Part shown: positions 43,849 to 56,000 of the stretch, one piece after another
Layout of the letters: every line of letters begins with the position of its first letter
Position numbering within the stretch: position 1 is the stretch's first letter
Assembly (NCBI RefSeq): GCF_019112545.1
Contig: NW_025064884.1
Span: forward strand, 1,810,032 to 1,874,031
Direction of reading: 5' to 3'
DNA: 64,000 bases
Origin: Guyanagaster necrorhizus
Lineage: Eukaryota > Basidiomycota > Agaricomycetes > Agaricales > Physalacriaceae
Translations under genes and position numbers: made by a program
Notes under the pieces: model-generated
The model's input: only the letters and a program-made list of their open reading frames with translations
Databases searched by the model: none
What the model was told of the DNA's origin: nothing

Positions 43849-44214
43849 ATGCCTCTCGAATTCTGTCGCCGCAGGCACACAACGCATCACAACGAAGCAG
43901 CGAACGTTGACGCCATGCCGCCACATCCCGTGCTCAGTCCTACGCCTGCTAGCCCAACGATATCTGAACTTGCGCTGGACCCAAAGTCATTCCAAAGGAT
44001 GATCTCGCCGACTTTTTCGTCAGACTCGGCCCAGTCGTCTGCAAAGTCTTTGACAGATCTCGTCCTCGACAACGATATCTATGATGCCATATTGGCATCG
44101 AGCATGAAACATGCTAAGCTTTCCATAGAGTCTAATAATTTAATGCCTCCTCCTTCGAGCGCATTGTTGGCGCCGCCGAATACTCCTGCTGTTGCGGAGG
44201 AAAGGAAGAATTGA
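43849..44214 (+). CDS. Small protein of a two-member family (S2)
   Basis: A 121-residue product related to the gene at 39902 by LALDPKSFQ and SLTDLVLDNDIYDAIL, in the same order, plus the same promoter layout. The N-terminus (MPLEFCRRRHTTHH) is basic and the C-terminal third is Pro/Ser-rich and variable. No signal peptide, membrane segment or CaaX box. It is convergent with a family P member at 44793, exactly as its relative is with the family P member at 40727, so the two-gene unit was duplicated together. Function unknown. Confidence 0.65.
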   Translation: MPLEFCRRRHTTHHNEAANVDAMPPHPVLSPTPASPTISELALDPKSFQRMISPTFSSDSAQSSAKSLTDLVLDNDIYDAILASSMKHAKLSIESNNLMPPPSSALLAPPNTPAVAEERKN

Positions 44215-44792
44215 TTATGACTCGGACGGTTTCAGGATAGACGAATTGGCTAGTATCATGATACCGTACAATTGACCAAGACTATAATACATCTTTGTAG
44301 CTAATCATCGTTTCGACCTTGTCTGTAGAATACCGTTTTGGAAAATTTCTGTATAAATCGTCATGATGAAAAATCTGACGTGATCGGACAAAATGCTTTC
44401 AATTCGTCATAATTGCTGGTTGGTGTGACCTTCCGTGATCTCGTCGTCGTCGTCGCCACGCTCCTTTGCCTCTCCTCTTATTGACGGTCAATGCTCTCAA
44501 GAATGCTCGCCCTTAGGCTGCCTCAAAGAGTCAAGAAGAGTCGGCAGCAACTGTAGGCTGACGAGAATTGTTGTTGACGTCGGCTATGCTGGACGGCGCT
44601 CATTCAAGTATGTGCCAGTGATTGTTGAAATTTAACTATTTAATGCTCATGATGAATACAGGTGTGATATCTACGCGCATCCTTGTCAAGGCCTTGATGT
44701 GGCGTCTGTTGCCTGTCACTGCGGATGGGCAGCGGGCCTCTTCGACCTCGACATATGCGCCTCCAACTTGCTCCGAATTGACTATATGTGAA
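44215..44792. other. Convergent intergenic region
   Basis: About 580 bp; no gene recognised. Confidence 0.45.
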
Positions 44793-45189
44793 TCAAACGG
44801 GGCGATAGTGCTCAACGCCCCCCGCTAGTGAACGCACCGTCCTCCAACGTAGCACGCGGCGGCGGGGATAAACAATGACCTCCTCGTCCGAGGGCTGTCC
44901 GTAGCTTGTGGCAGGATCGCGAGCCTTGTATTCCTCTCTGAATTCTTTGAAGAGTTTTTCAATCTCTGAAAACGAGATCTGTGAAGGGGTTAGTCACAGA
45001 GTACGGGGTCTGGGTTGTCTTCACCATTTGCGGGGGCCAAGATTCTGCGTTCTGTGGCACAAGTGTCGTGGGTTGTGGGCGTAAAGAAGGGGATTCGATG
45101 CTTGTATTCGACTTGTCTGATGTCGTCTTCTTTACGCCGTGTCGAAAACGGTGGGGTCGGACTCGCTTGTGGATCACGGATGTTAACAT
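44793..45189 (-). CDS. Family P, member 2 (short or truncated)
   Basis: An exon beginning MLTSVIHKRVRPHRF is spliced at ATG|GTGAAG...TTCACAG (about 44980-45026) to ISFSEIEKLFKEFREEYKAR, then SDEEVIVYPRRRV and a stop at 44793. The post-splice exon aligns with ISTVEIERLFQRMLRRL and DEIILYP of the family P gene at 40727. The long disordered C-terminal part with GRPVLTDPF and the W.DRFN tail is missing, so it is a shortened or decaying copy. Upstream exons 1 and 2 could not be placed with confidence (perhaps near 45230-45470). Convergent with S2. Confidence 0.5.
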
Positions 45190-45471
45190 AAGGACGACGG
45201 ATACTGAGGCCTTCCACGCTGGATGAGTTCGAGCAAGATAGCGATGAGGTTATGATGCCGCTTTGTTCGCGTCGTTCCTTTCTTCAATAATGACACGCTT
45301 GGTGCCACTCCTTGAATAAAGCTCCCCTTTTCCCTTGGCGTAATGCGTCTCTTTCTGTTCTGGTCATCCTGTCTCTCTCGTCTCTGTTCTTCAGACACAG
45401 AAGCAACATCCCTAATCTACAAATGTCCTTGAAACCTACGAAAGGGTTGCACCATCGCTATTCCATTCAAA

Positions 45472-47131
45472 CTACTTCATGCGCGCCAGTTCCATTATCT
45501 TGTCGCATGCCATGACCTGCCCAGAGTACTTTCGAGTGTCCTCAGCCAGAGATTTTGCCGCGGCTCGGAACCGTGCAGCTTCATCACCTTCGCCGACTAT
45601 CCTAATAAGAGCGCGTACAAGCTCAGAAGCTTCTACTCCTGGCGCAGATTTCTTATTACCATAAACACCGATTCCGAGCCATTCAACGCGCGCTGCATAA
45701 TCTTTTCTTTCAATTAGATTCCATTTCGAAGCCGATAGCTCACCATAACAATCGTACCACATTGGCAGAAGTACTTGAGGGATACCGGTGCTAAAACATG
45801 GTCAGAAGAGTTAGATTATCGATGAACTAAAGAAGACGTACTGAATTCCCTCATAGACACTGTTCGCCCCGCCATGATTGACAGTGCAGACGACATTGGG
45901 ATGCCTGAGGATGGCTAATGGTTCAACGTCTAGCCAGTCAACAATTCTCACCCTCGCGCTCCCCTTCTCCGTATAATTCCCTAGAATATCATGCAAGGAC
46001 GCCTTTACGTCGTCCTGTGCTTTGAGCTTCCAGATAACTTGAACGTGGTGGTCGTAATCGAGCAGGATGCGTAGAGCTGTCGCAAGTTGACAGGCATTGT
46101 TCTCATCATAGACGGCGTGTGTTCCTAAGTTGACAAGAATAGTCGGTTTACTGTCAAGCCAACTGGCTAGCTCCGGGTCTCTGTCTTTCACTGGGACTGC
46201 TGGAATAAGGATAGGACCGCACAACGTCACATTGTCCGGAATGACACAAGGGAAATCGGTTTTGGGGGTGGCAGGACACAGATAATGTGCATCGGCGATG
46301 TATGGTTCGAACATAGGGATGGTGTTATTGAGACCAAGCTTCTGACGGTATTGCACGAGTTCCTGGATTTTCGGGGAAGAGAACATGAAGTAGACCATGG
46401 CGCAGGTGAGAAAGGTATTCTTCGGGATGTGGTACCACGACATGGGGTACGGGATACCGGATGACATGACCGGATACTTCCAGAATATCGATCCGTACGG
46501 CTGGATACGGCCGATGATGTCCTATATATCACAGCCATTTATTAGAGTGCGACTGGTATCAAATGAAGGTGAGCCTTACCTTGGGTGCATTTGGCGTCAT
46601 GATAATGAATTTCAGATCCAAGAAACGACATGCATCTATAGCTTGACTCAGGAAGTATTCAATCACGATCCCATGTGCGTTGAGATCCTGGATGATCTCG
46701 ACGCAGCTGTCATACAGTTCCATGTACTCTGGACCAGACCATTCGGCAACATAGTACGGTAGACGCCTAAAACTCCGGAGAGCGCCAGAGATACTGGGTG
46801 CATGGGTGGGAGTGTTGGTTCCGATTCTGCGTATCCGAGCCTCTTTTAGAGATATTCCCCTGAGGGGATGGAAGTAGACTCGCGCCGTGCTGCCAGTCGC
46901 ATGGATACGTTCCTGCAGCTCCTTGATACGGTGTGAAAGCACTTTCAAATCAGTGTCAGCGAATAATGAATATCTAGCGAATGAACTCAAGGTACCGGGA
47001 AAAGATGCAATGTGTACTTCAACGTCTGGACGAAGACAGAGCTCGTGAGCGACCGAGAGAATGATGTTGGCTTGTCCGTATTCGCTGTTCGTGAAGAACA
47101 AAATTTTTCTGGGAGTCGAGACCGTAATCAT
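45472..47131 (-). CDS. Family 1 glycosyltransferase (UDP-glycosyltransferase-like)
   Basis: Three exons: from MITVSTPRKILFFTNSEYGQ (47131) to FIIMTPNAPK; from DIIGRIQPYGSIFWKYP to SVYEGI; and from TGIPQVLLPMWYDC to ELARMK (45472). The N-terminal half is the acceptor-binding Rossmann domain. The C-terminal half has TILVNLGTHA, VDWLDVEPLAILRHPNVV and NHGGANSVYEG followed by TGIPQVLLP, the sugar-nucleotide-binding signature of GT1/UGT enzymes, including its His-Gly-Gly. About 510 residues, normal for the family. Upstream in-frame TTG/GTG codons were rejected as starts. Acceptor unknown (sterol, lipid or secondary metabolite all possible). No cluster partners nearby. Appears intact. Confidence 0.85.
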
Positions 47132-48002
47132 GATAAGTACAGGAGGGTGGGGATCCACTGCTGGCTCACCGTTTTCGGTCAACGCAATTTATCGCGGAAA
47201 TGTCTGATAAATTATATGCAAGTCGGACGCCATATTCAGGAGGCTCGAGCCTGACCTTAACTGCGCAGCACCTGCAAGAGGAGAACGTTCCAAATCAAGA
47301 CTCGGGCGCTCAACAGTCGCATGATGCCCATGGAGGACGATACGCCTGTCAGAGAAATCATGTCACTTTAAATGCATACTGCTCGCTCTCGGTCTTTTTA
47401 GCATTATGTCTGTTTAATAACGGCTCATTTACGGCCGGATGCACAAATGTTTGCGTGACGACGTACCTCCAAGGACTCTTTTTTAAGCCCATTGGCAACA
47501 CCGCCAAGAAGTGAAGAAGGACGGTAAGTTTATTTATTCTCAGAGCCTAATTGCGGATGCCCACCTCGAGTCTGGGGATCTTCAAGGAAGATGAGATGCC
47601 TGCAGTTAGTGCCCTAAAAATGTTTGGTTGTCAAGTGTCGACAGGTCAGGAACTCGCTCGATGGGGAAAGAGGAAGCTAGGCCCAAGGGATGGAGAGAAA
47701 TGTCGACGACGAATAGACAGAAAATAGAAGCGGGAGGGTGTGTTGCCAGTCGTTTCCGCACCCATCATATATGCTACAAAAAGGAACGTGACACAGATCT
47801 GCTCGACTTTCCTAGCCTTGACTTCGCTGCGAAAATTGAAATATTAGTTTGAAAGTAAGGAATTTAAGTATTTCTAAATGCAGAAGCAAGAGGCAAAGAG
47901 AATGGAGAAGAAGCAGGCTTTAGTTTGCCGGTCAGTGCTGTGAAGGACTGCACGGCTTAATTAGATTCCGTTCTTTACTCTGTTATTCAATACCGCTTAC
48001 AT
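47132..48002. other. Intergenic, nothing recognised
   Basis: No coherent gene or repeat seen between the glycosyltransferase start and the tRNA-Leu gene. Confidence 0.5.
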
Positions 48003-48123
48003 GGTGAGGTGGCCGAGCGGTCTAAGGCGCCAGACTAAGGTTGCGCGTTCTACTGGGCCAACTCAGTTTCTGAGTTTGCAAATCTGGTCCGAAAGGGCGT
48101 GGGTTCGAATCCCACCCTCATCA
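48003..48123 (+). tRNA. tRNA-Leu (anticodon AAG) with intron
   Basis: Acceptor stem GGTGAGG pairs with CCTCATC and is followed by discriminator A. The D-arm has GGCCGAGCGGTCTAAGGC, the T-arm has GGGTTCGAATCCC, and there is a long variable arm as expected for leucine. The anticodon stem CCAGA ... TCTGG encloses CTAAGG and an intron of about 42 nt inserted after position 37, the usual eukaryotic site. The anticodon reads AAG. A run of T follows at 48126-48131, a Pol III stop. Confidence 0.9.
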
Positions 48124-48649
48124 GTTGTTTTTTTCATTTGATTCTTTTAGTTAGGCTACTAGCAATTAGCGAATAAGAGGCAAGTCGTAATTCGTTATTG
48201 ACGATGCCTGACCTATGTGTTGTTGATTTCGAAATTTCTCATTCCTTCTAGTGACTTCTCCCAGCAAAGCTGCTGTTTCATTAATTTATCTGTAAGCAGT
48301 CAGACACAAACCTACCTATGCATCAAGACCTACCCGGGCGCGTTTCTCCTTCATTGTTAAACCGGCGCATACAACGACTTCATGATTTTATATTACCAAC
48401 AGCAGCGTTCATCCCGGTGTAGTGGCAATAGCTTTAAAGAAGGCTGTCGGCATCAGACACGGTGTCTGAAGTAAAAAGCAGCGAAGACTACCTACAATTA
48501 CTAAGTATACTAGTTGTACATTAAGATAAGGTCATAATGGTCGTGATGTGATAGAGTAATTACCACACGCTGGGTGTGTAGAAAATAATCAAGAAACGAA
48601 TGGCTATAGTATAAGTAGAAATGTTTCAAAATCAACCCGAAGAAAGTCA
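48124..48649. other. Intergenic
   Basis: Begins with a T-run (TTGTTTTTTTC) that fits a Pol III terminator for the tRNA. Nothing else recognised. Confidence 0.5.
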
Positions 48650-49422
48650 TCATAAAAGTTCCACCCTGCGATCCCCCAAAGCTCCCTGTTGTGACTGTCC
48701 AAAACGACGCAAGCCATTACCCACCGTCGTCGTGCCCACCACGCCTGTCAAAGGCGACACGAGCTCCGCTTGCTTTGCATGAGCCCAATGCGCATAGTAC
48801 GGATGTCTGGTGACTACCCTGCGCCGAGGACCGGAGCGGTAACGCAAGAAGTAGTCTCGAAATAACTCGAGGTTGAGCTGGTTGGCGAGCTGTTTCCATC
48901 CATCATATCGAGAACGTTCTGCGAGAACGTCATCGACGTCCTCGGAAAAAGGGTCGAATTCGAATGGGGGGGCCTCTGTCGCGCCGGGGACGACGGTGAG
49001 AACAGTGTCGGACATGGAATCATCGTAGTCCTCCATGTGAAATGCAGTCAGGAGGGGGGATGTGCCAGGACTGTAATACGTGGTATCGTTAGAAGAGATA
49101 GAGGAGCGTGCATCGAACAAATCTTCGTTGTCCGTGACGTCGGTCATACTTTCGTCATCGTGAAAAGGAGCGGAGGGCTCTCCGGAGAGCGATAAAGAGT
49201 CGGAAGAGGGAGGCGGGGTCATGAGGTGGTCACAGTTGGCATTAAGCTCCTCCATGGTCTTCCTAATACGCCGTAGATTCATTTCCAGAATCTGTCGAGT
49301 TCGATATAAGCTAAACGATCAACGTTCACATTCCAGACACTCGCCATTATCTCTCGTACACGGGGAACGCGAGATATTTGTACGTCTTCTGAAAATTGGA
49401 AGTGGCTGTAGGTGGAGTTCAT
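48650..49422 (-). CDS. Hypothetical protein, probable family P relative
   Basis: Exon 2 (48650-49291) is preceded by a small exon (49384-49422, MNSTYSHFQFSED) joined in frame by a 92-nt GTAC...ACAG intron. The product has ~226 residues: a tiny exon 1, then a helix ILEMNLRRIRKTMEELNA, then acidic Ser/Pro-rich sequence (MTDVTDNEDLF), then a more ordered C-terminal part (YDGWKQLANQLNLELFRDYF, RHPYYAHWAHAKQ). The exon-1/helix layout resembles family P genes (for example MLNENLRKLEIKIM at 40727), but the C-terminus lacks the W.DRFN tail. Relationship is therefore tentative. Function unknown. Confidence 0.5.
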
Positions 49423-50033
49423 GATCACGGTCAACGCGATGAAAAGAAATGAAGGATTAATCAAGCAAGCTCGGGATGCGAGGTGGAAGGAAAGGAAAGA
49501 TGGATTTTCTGTCACAATCCCCTGTATATGTATCACGAAGAATAAAGGAACCGCATTAAGCACAGTTCCTTTGTACTACTTTCCTTTGTGCTGCTGATTT
49601 GGAAATCCGCATCCGCATCAGTCGTAACTAGAATTTGAAATGCGCTTTTCATGCGCGAGCGCATCAAGAATTGCCGAATAATGTGCTGTACAATGCTGTT
49701 GTGATACAAAGGCGGCCCGCTACACCCTCTTGATAGTTACAATCTAGCAATATACACATCAATTATACGCAGTAATACGTTCGCATATGGTAAGCGTGTC
49801 AAAACCTAAATGAACCTCAAAATTGGTGCCAGTGTACAGGATATTTTTACCTTCTAATAAAACATGCATAAGAAATTAAAAAAAGGTATCAAGAATGTCA
49901 AACGTCCATACAAATAGTCCTGAAAGTTTTATGATGATTCCGAGTCCGAAGTCCCAGGAGTAAAATGAGTGACGCAACAATGGTACAGATGGTGACGACG
50001 ATGAATGAACAGCATAGTGTCGTGGTCGGTAAG
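49423..50033. other. Intergenic
   Basis: No gene recognised between the start of the family P-like gene and the 3' end of the RhoGAP gene. Confidence 0.5.
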
Positions 50034-53000
50034 TCAGGGAGCGGGTTCTGGGTCGGGGTTAAACGGCATAGCATCATCTTCCTCTTCTTCCTCCAAGATT
50101 GGGGAGTCGATTTCCTCGTCATCCGCATCAGCCTCTGCGTCAGGGTCGGCCTCATCAAAAATGGCATGGAACTGGAAAGATATCAAATTATGATCAGTGG
50201 CGAAGAGGAGCAGTTGATGGAGGATTATTACATGTGTAATGAGCGCCTTGACGAGTTTATTGGTATGACCCATGTTAGCTAGAAGCATCGTGAAGTCGCT
50301 TTTGGGAGGGCGCAGCAGGTTGGGGCTGAAAACGATGGACAGTGCTTCTGCCGTCATTTGGTTGTACTCTTCAAAGTCAGTGACTCTGTATGCGCTAATG
50401 AGTAAGAGAGAAACACATAAAAAGAATCGTAATACACACTTGTCGAGGTGCTCTGACACGCGTTTTAGAAGGTCAAAATTTGCTTGTGGCAGGCTCTGAA
50501 CGATGCGTTGTATCGCTGAGAGTCGAGCGTCCAGATCCTCGAGCTCTGTATGACGGAATTAATCAGATGGCGAAACGAGGGAACGTGGGAAACCGCACTT
50601 GTGGCTTCAATAATCTCGAAGTAAGACGCGGCAGGGAAGACAGGCTCTGGAAGCAACCGAAACCATGACTTCACAAGATCACATACAGCATGTATATCCG
50701 TCGAACTGGTAATCGGACTTTGTCCTACAAAGGAAACGGTTCAAAGAACGTTCTATCTTCGAAGCAGTTCTTCCTACCTCGATTGTAAGCGTCACGGAGA
50801 CTGTTGATCTCAGAGGTAGCACCGGCGATGCGATCTAGAGAATACGGTCAGTACGGGACGAGTGCTGCATGCGCCTGATGCTCACAAATGCCAACTTCAG
50901 TCAAACCACGGCTTTCGATCTCTGAGAGACACTGCTCTATGACTTTTGGCAGAGCGCCATAGGGAACGTCCCCCCCTTGAGCTTCTCGCTCCAGCAGGAT
51001 TTGGGGGTCAACGCCAAAGACTGTCATCAGATGTAAGGAAGGGTAGGGTAGTAGCACATGCACGAATATTGGCTTACCAGCATTAGGGTCTCTTGACGGT
51101 GCTGAAGATCCTGCCCTGAGATCCGACAATTCGGGCTTGGGTGAACTGCCGATATACGTAAGTCGACGTTTAGCCGCCATTTTCGTCACTCGATTGATAG
51201 TCTCCAACCACTTCGCCATATCCCGCTTGTTCATCGCCTGCAGAAGATAATGGCCCCCGTCTTCAGTATCGACCCGGAACATATACGAACGCTCGTTATT
51301 GATGAACTGAGCCACACGCGCATCGACCAAGCTGAGCACCAAAGCTGGCTTCCCCGTGGGAGTGAAGTCGAGCTCTGAGACAGTCCGTTTCAAATCGGGA
51401 CCGTGCGTAGGTTCGTTGCCAAAGGCACTGGATATTGGCCGCATAAAATGCAGAAATGCAGACATGCTTTTCTTGTTACGGTGCTGTTTCGTTGGAGTAC
51501 CGGGTCGCTTTCGTGGTCGCATGGCTTTATTAAGCATGTCTTCGCGTTTCTCGTTCCTTGACTGCTCGTGAAGTTTCTCCTTTTGAAGCCTACTCCGCCA
51601 ATTACGATCACGTCTGACCTTGTCCATCTGGATTAGTGCTATGCGCTGAAAGGGACGAGACAGCCTCCTCGTTGACGGCGGACCGTTGGGGTTCCCATGT
51701 ACACCTTCGCGTTGGCCTTCATCCCTGATCCCTCGATGATCAAATTGCAGGGTCGAAACTTCTCGTTCGATGTTATTCAAACGTTCAAAGCCACGGCGCG
51801 CTATATCGCCACGTTCCCGGGAAGAGTGAAGTGGAGGTGTGTTGGCGATCAGCTTGCACAAGTGCCTAGGTGACGAAAAATCAAGCACCTGTCTGGCTGT
51901 GGGTAAAATGACTCACCTTCGTTTATCGAAGTTGACTAGGCTCTGACCATCTTGGCTTGGCTCTACTACATCAGGTGTCGATATAACGTCAAGAAGCCGT
52001 TCTATGACCCAACCCATATCAACTGTTAACGCATCCTTTGATCCTACAGACTGGCTAGATGACCGTGACAGTAGAGATGACAGAGAATCACAATGCGTGT
52101 TGCGGCTGGCTGCCACGTTTTGCCAGGCCCTGTGGTGCATTCGACTCTCAACGCTCAACACTGCAGACGACACCACAGCTTCGACAAATGAACGAACACA
52201 GGGTTGGTCAATCAGCCTCGATTTCGTACTCTTTTCTGTATTCCGTATACGGCTGATTTCAATGGTCCGGAGCAGCAACTCCATCCGGGCTTGGCGAGCT
52301 TGTAGTCCCAATCGTGGCGCCACAATTTTTGATATCAGCCATTTGCGTAAGATGGCATACGCCCTGATACAACTGCGAATGCCGGGAGGAAGAAGTCGAT
52401 ATAAGGAATCTTGGCCGAGTTCCGATATCAGAAGTGAGGGTTCGACCTCTTGGATGTGAGAATAAATGGTCTGAATTTCAATACTATCCTCAGCCGTGGG
52501 GCCTTCTTTAGACGAAAACCAGCCCGTTCGGTCAACGCTTTGAACTTCGAGTAGGTCAGATGTGATGTAAAGATCCTAATTACAGATCTGTTTTCAGCGT
52601 CAGAAACTGAAACATCAGGGAGAATATATACCTCTTCCGTAACATTGCTAAACGTCGCACATGCCATGCCGTCAAGGATGTCTACAAGCTCTTCAGCATT
52701 TAGTCGATCAATATCAGCGGATTCCCTAGCGCTCATGTTCCGCACACGGACAATGCTTGGTGATGGAAGGATAGTCGACGTTCGTGAAGAAGGGCGCATC
52801 GACTGACTTCGGAAGTTACGGTGAAGAGACTGCCTCATCTCACGTAATGACGACATAGACTGCTTCAGACTAGCCTCTCCTTCAAGGTCCGCGGGAACAC
52901 GAAAAACGTGATCGTCAGGACTGTCCAAAAAAGACTGCAGGCTTTGCAGTAACTGCGGGTCATCCAAAATATCCTGGGCGCCACCTCCCCCGGTTACCCA

Positions 53001-56000
53001 CTCCAGCATCGTCTCAAGCACCTCAGCACGAACATTGGCTTTCGACAAATATTCGGATAATCGTGGTGGTGAACTTCGCGGCTGGGCCTTGATGTACATC
53101 TTTCGTAGCAACTTTCAAAAGAAGAAAAGTTAGAGCCAGGGAAGAAAAGGAAGAGAAGTACGCCTTTAGACTCACTTCGAAGAACACCAGGGGCGTAACA
53201 AAACTACGAAACACGTTCCACCATACTTTGGAAAACTCCTTTCGATCGACTACAAGTTCTCGAGTACCTTCGCGCAAAGACATCTCGCCGTTATCGTCGG
53301 CAACAGAGACACATATATTCTTCAGTCCATGAACCAAAATATCAACAAGATTGTTCAGTGTTCCCGCCTGTACGAGAGCTCGTAATGGTCTGTCTGTTGA
53401 TGTCTCCGACGTCACATATGTCGGACGGTTGGAGAGGGCTGGAAGTGAGCTTCGTCGTGCCATGCTGCTTTTACGGTCTAGAACCTGTGATGAACCCGGT
53501 TTGACTCTTATTGACGGTGTACGTCCTGGAGGCTTCTCAGAGAGGTCTGTGATACTGGAACTCGGCGGTCGCGAGAGTGCGCGAGAAGAGCGACGAGAGC
53601 TCGGTACGGAATCATTACTACCTTGGACTACGAGAAGGAGATCCCCGTTGTGGACCGGGATTATTGTACCCCCAAGGCTCAATGATGCAAGCACACCGGC
53701 AGTTGGACCATATGGTGGTGCTCGGCGTTCTTCTTGCCGTAGACGACCATCGACAGCACGGACAGCGTGGATATCTGTTGCCGCATCACTGTCTAGTCGT
53801 CCGCGTAATGCAAGGCCCCGGTCAACAAGGCATACCGTGGGAAGTGGTTCAGGGAAAACCAGGGGTAATAAGGACACATTGGGGGGATAATTCGAAGGTG
53901 GCCGGGACCAAAAGTGCGGCTCGAACAAGCCTTTCCGTCGAGGTTCCGCCGCTAATGAAAGTGACATGAATTGGTCGATTCTGTCATGGGAAACAATAAG
54001 TTCGAAATAGGATCGGAGCGAACGTATATAACATACCGAGCAAACTTGACGCCGAGACCACCACCCCCACCTCCCTCCATGAACATCTCGCGCCAGTATG
54101 TCACCAGCTTCTTGACATCTTCACTGACTTCGTCGTCTGATAGAACTGTCTTCCTAGGGCATAGGGAAAACACAGTTCTATATGTCTCAAACCACTTGCG
54201 AATGGTATCCATAGGCTGAGTCCTCAGCATCTCATCAGGCCCCTCATCCTTCACCTTGTCCATCTGCGTCTTCACCCGACTCCTCAAATCCCCTCCCCAT
54301 GGTGTCGTTGTTGGTTCTTGCACACCAATAAAAGCACCGTCGTCATCCGGGTACGCCCACGCTTCCACAGCAGCAACAGCCGAGGCTTCCACCCTCTTCC
54401 ACACCTTCTCTAGCCGTGCGACCGGTGCACAGCAAACGGCAGCCTTGATCGCTTCCCAGGTACACGCATCACCACCCACCCTGCAGATCTCTGCTACGCG
54501 AACCCACACGGAAATTAACTCTGAGCGAGAATGTGTACGCGATGTACGCTCTTCTGACTTGCGATGGGGAGAAGAAAGATGAGGAGAGCCCACGTAACCA
54601 CTAGACGTATCCGCTCCTAGGATCTGCATCAGCAACAGCTTTGTGAGCCAATGAGGGCGGTCGTCGCTGCCGAACAGTGCGCCAAAATATGCGTCTGATG
54701 TCTTCGAATCAGAGGATAGCTCAATGTGCCCGAGAATGTAATCTGCAATCAAGTTCTGCGGGGCGCTCTGGAGAGCACTGCGATGAAATAGAGTAAGAGT
54801 ACGTGCTATAAGGTGGGGGTCAAGAGATAAGAAAACATCTCGTGATAGTCCCTCTCGATCAAGAGCGGTGACCCAAGACGCTTGTGGTGGCGTTTTCGGG
54901 GAAAAAGGCGGATGTAAAGTCTGATTTTCCAATGTTCTGATATCAGTCGATATTCCTTTCCATGATGGGACAGGTGACGGAGGAGAGTCATATGTAGTCA
55001 GTAGATCCATTAATGAAGGCTTCGATGGTTCTTCAGGCCTCGGAGAGAAGACGCCTAAATTGGGGGAAGCAACGTTCGGCATACTGGGGGAATGAACTGG
55101 ATTTGGGGATCCGACGGGAGAGGGGACGTAGAGAGCCTGCATTGAGGTCGAAGTGGTAAGAGTACCAGATGTCGGTCTTACTACAGCAGAAGATGCCCCT
55201 GGAATGGTATCGGCTCTCCATTCTTCCCAAGAAGAAAAGTCTGCGGGCACTCCGTGGTACCTCAAATACTCACCAGCCAACCATGCGACTCTCGAACGCA
55301 AATCTTCCTTCGCAGCATCCTCCGCCCCAGATATAAGGTACTCAGTACACCGCAAGAACTCGGCTTCATACTTCGCCTGACCAGCGAGCACTGGAAGACA
55401 GAGAAGATTGGCCGAGGCAAAATCCTTCCATTTTTCCTGCTCGGCGGACGCATCATTGATAAAGAAGGTGGTACCAAAGACGCATTCATGGACTAGCGCC
55501 TCGAAGGTTCCCTTCTGAATGGTTCCACTGTCATCCAGCGAGAGGTCAGGATGCGTTCTCCTTCCCCAGTACGCCCTCTTCTTCCGGGGGAGCAGGCCGT
55601 CAGCTTTACGCAAACGTTCGTTTCCACCGGTGTCTAACCCGCTCTCCTTGCCTTCGAGTTCCAACTCTTCCATCTCTTCTTGACTTGGAGGTACCAACAC
55701 TGTCGGAAAGAGATCCTTGATGGCCGCACTTCTGTCACCCGAAGGCTTGTAAAAGTACAGCTTGGAGCCCTTCAACTCGAGCTTGAACGGTTTCCATCCC
55801 TTGGACAATGCCACGTGTGAATTCTGGAGGTTGCGCGGTACATCCGCGAGGCGATTTATTAACCCCTTGTGGTATACAATCTGCGAAGCCCGCTTAGTAA
55901 CCTCAGCTTCGGTCTGGTCGTCAATTTCGGGTTCAACAGTGGTGGTAGGGGATAAGAATGCATTGGCGCGCGATGCGGTGGTAGCAGGTACCGAGGAAGG

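Noticed and set aside
44980..45030. Unspliced reading of the family P gene, ending in TNPFTDLVFRD, which looks like the S and P motifs
   Set aside because: The spliced form gives ISFSEIEKLF and DEEVIVYP, which align in place with the paralog at 40727; the unspliced similarity is short and the frame stops at once.
39724..45189. Mating-type locus (pheromone precursors or homeodomain genes) suggested by small genes beside divergent paralogs
   Set aside because: The small products lack a C-terminal CaaX box, and no homeodomain or pheromone-receptor motif is seen in the neighbours.
53351..53890. Long plus-strand frame (~180 codons)
   Set aside because: It lies fully antisense to a coding exon of the RhoGAP gene, and its composition follows from that gene's codon use.
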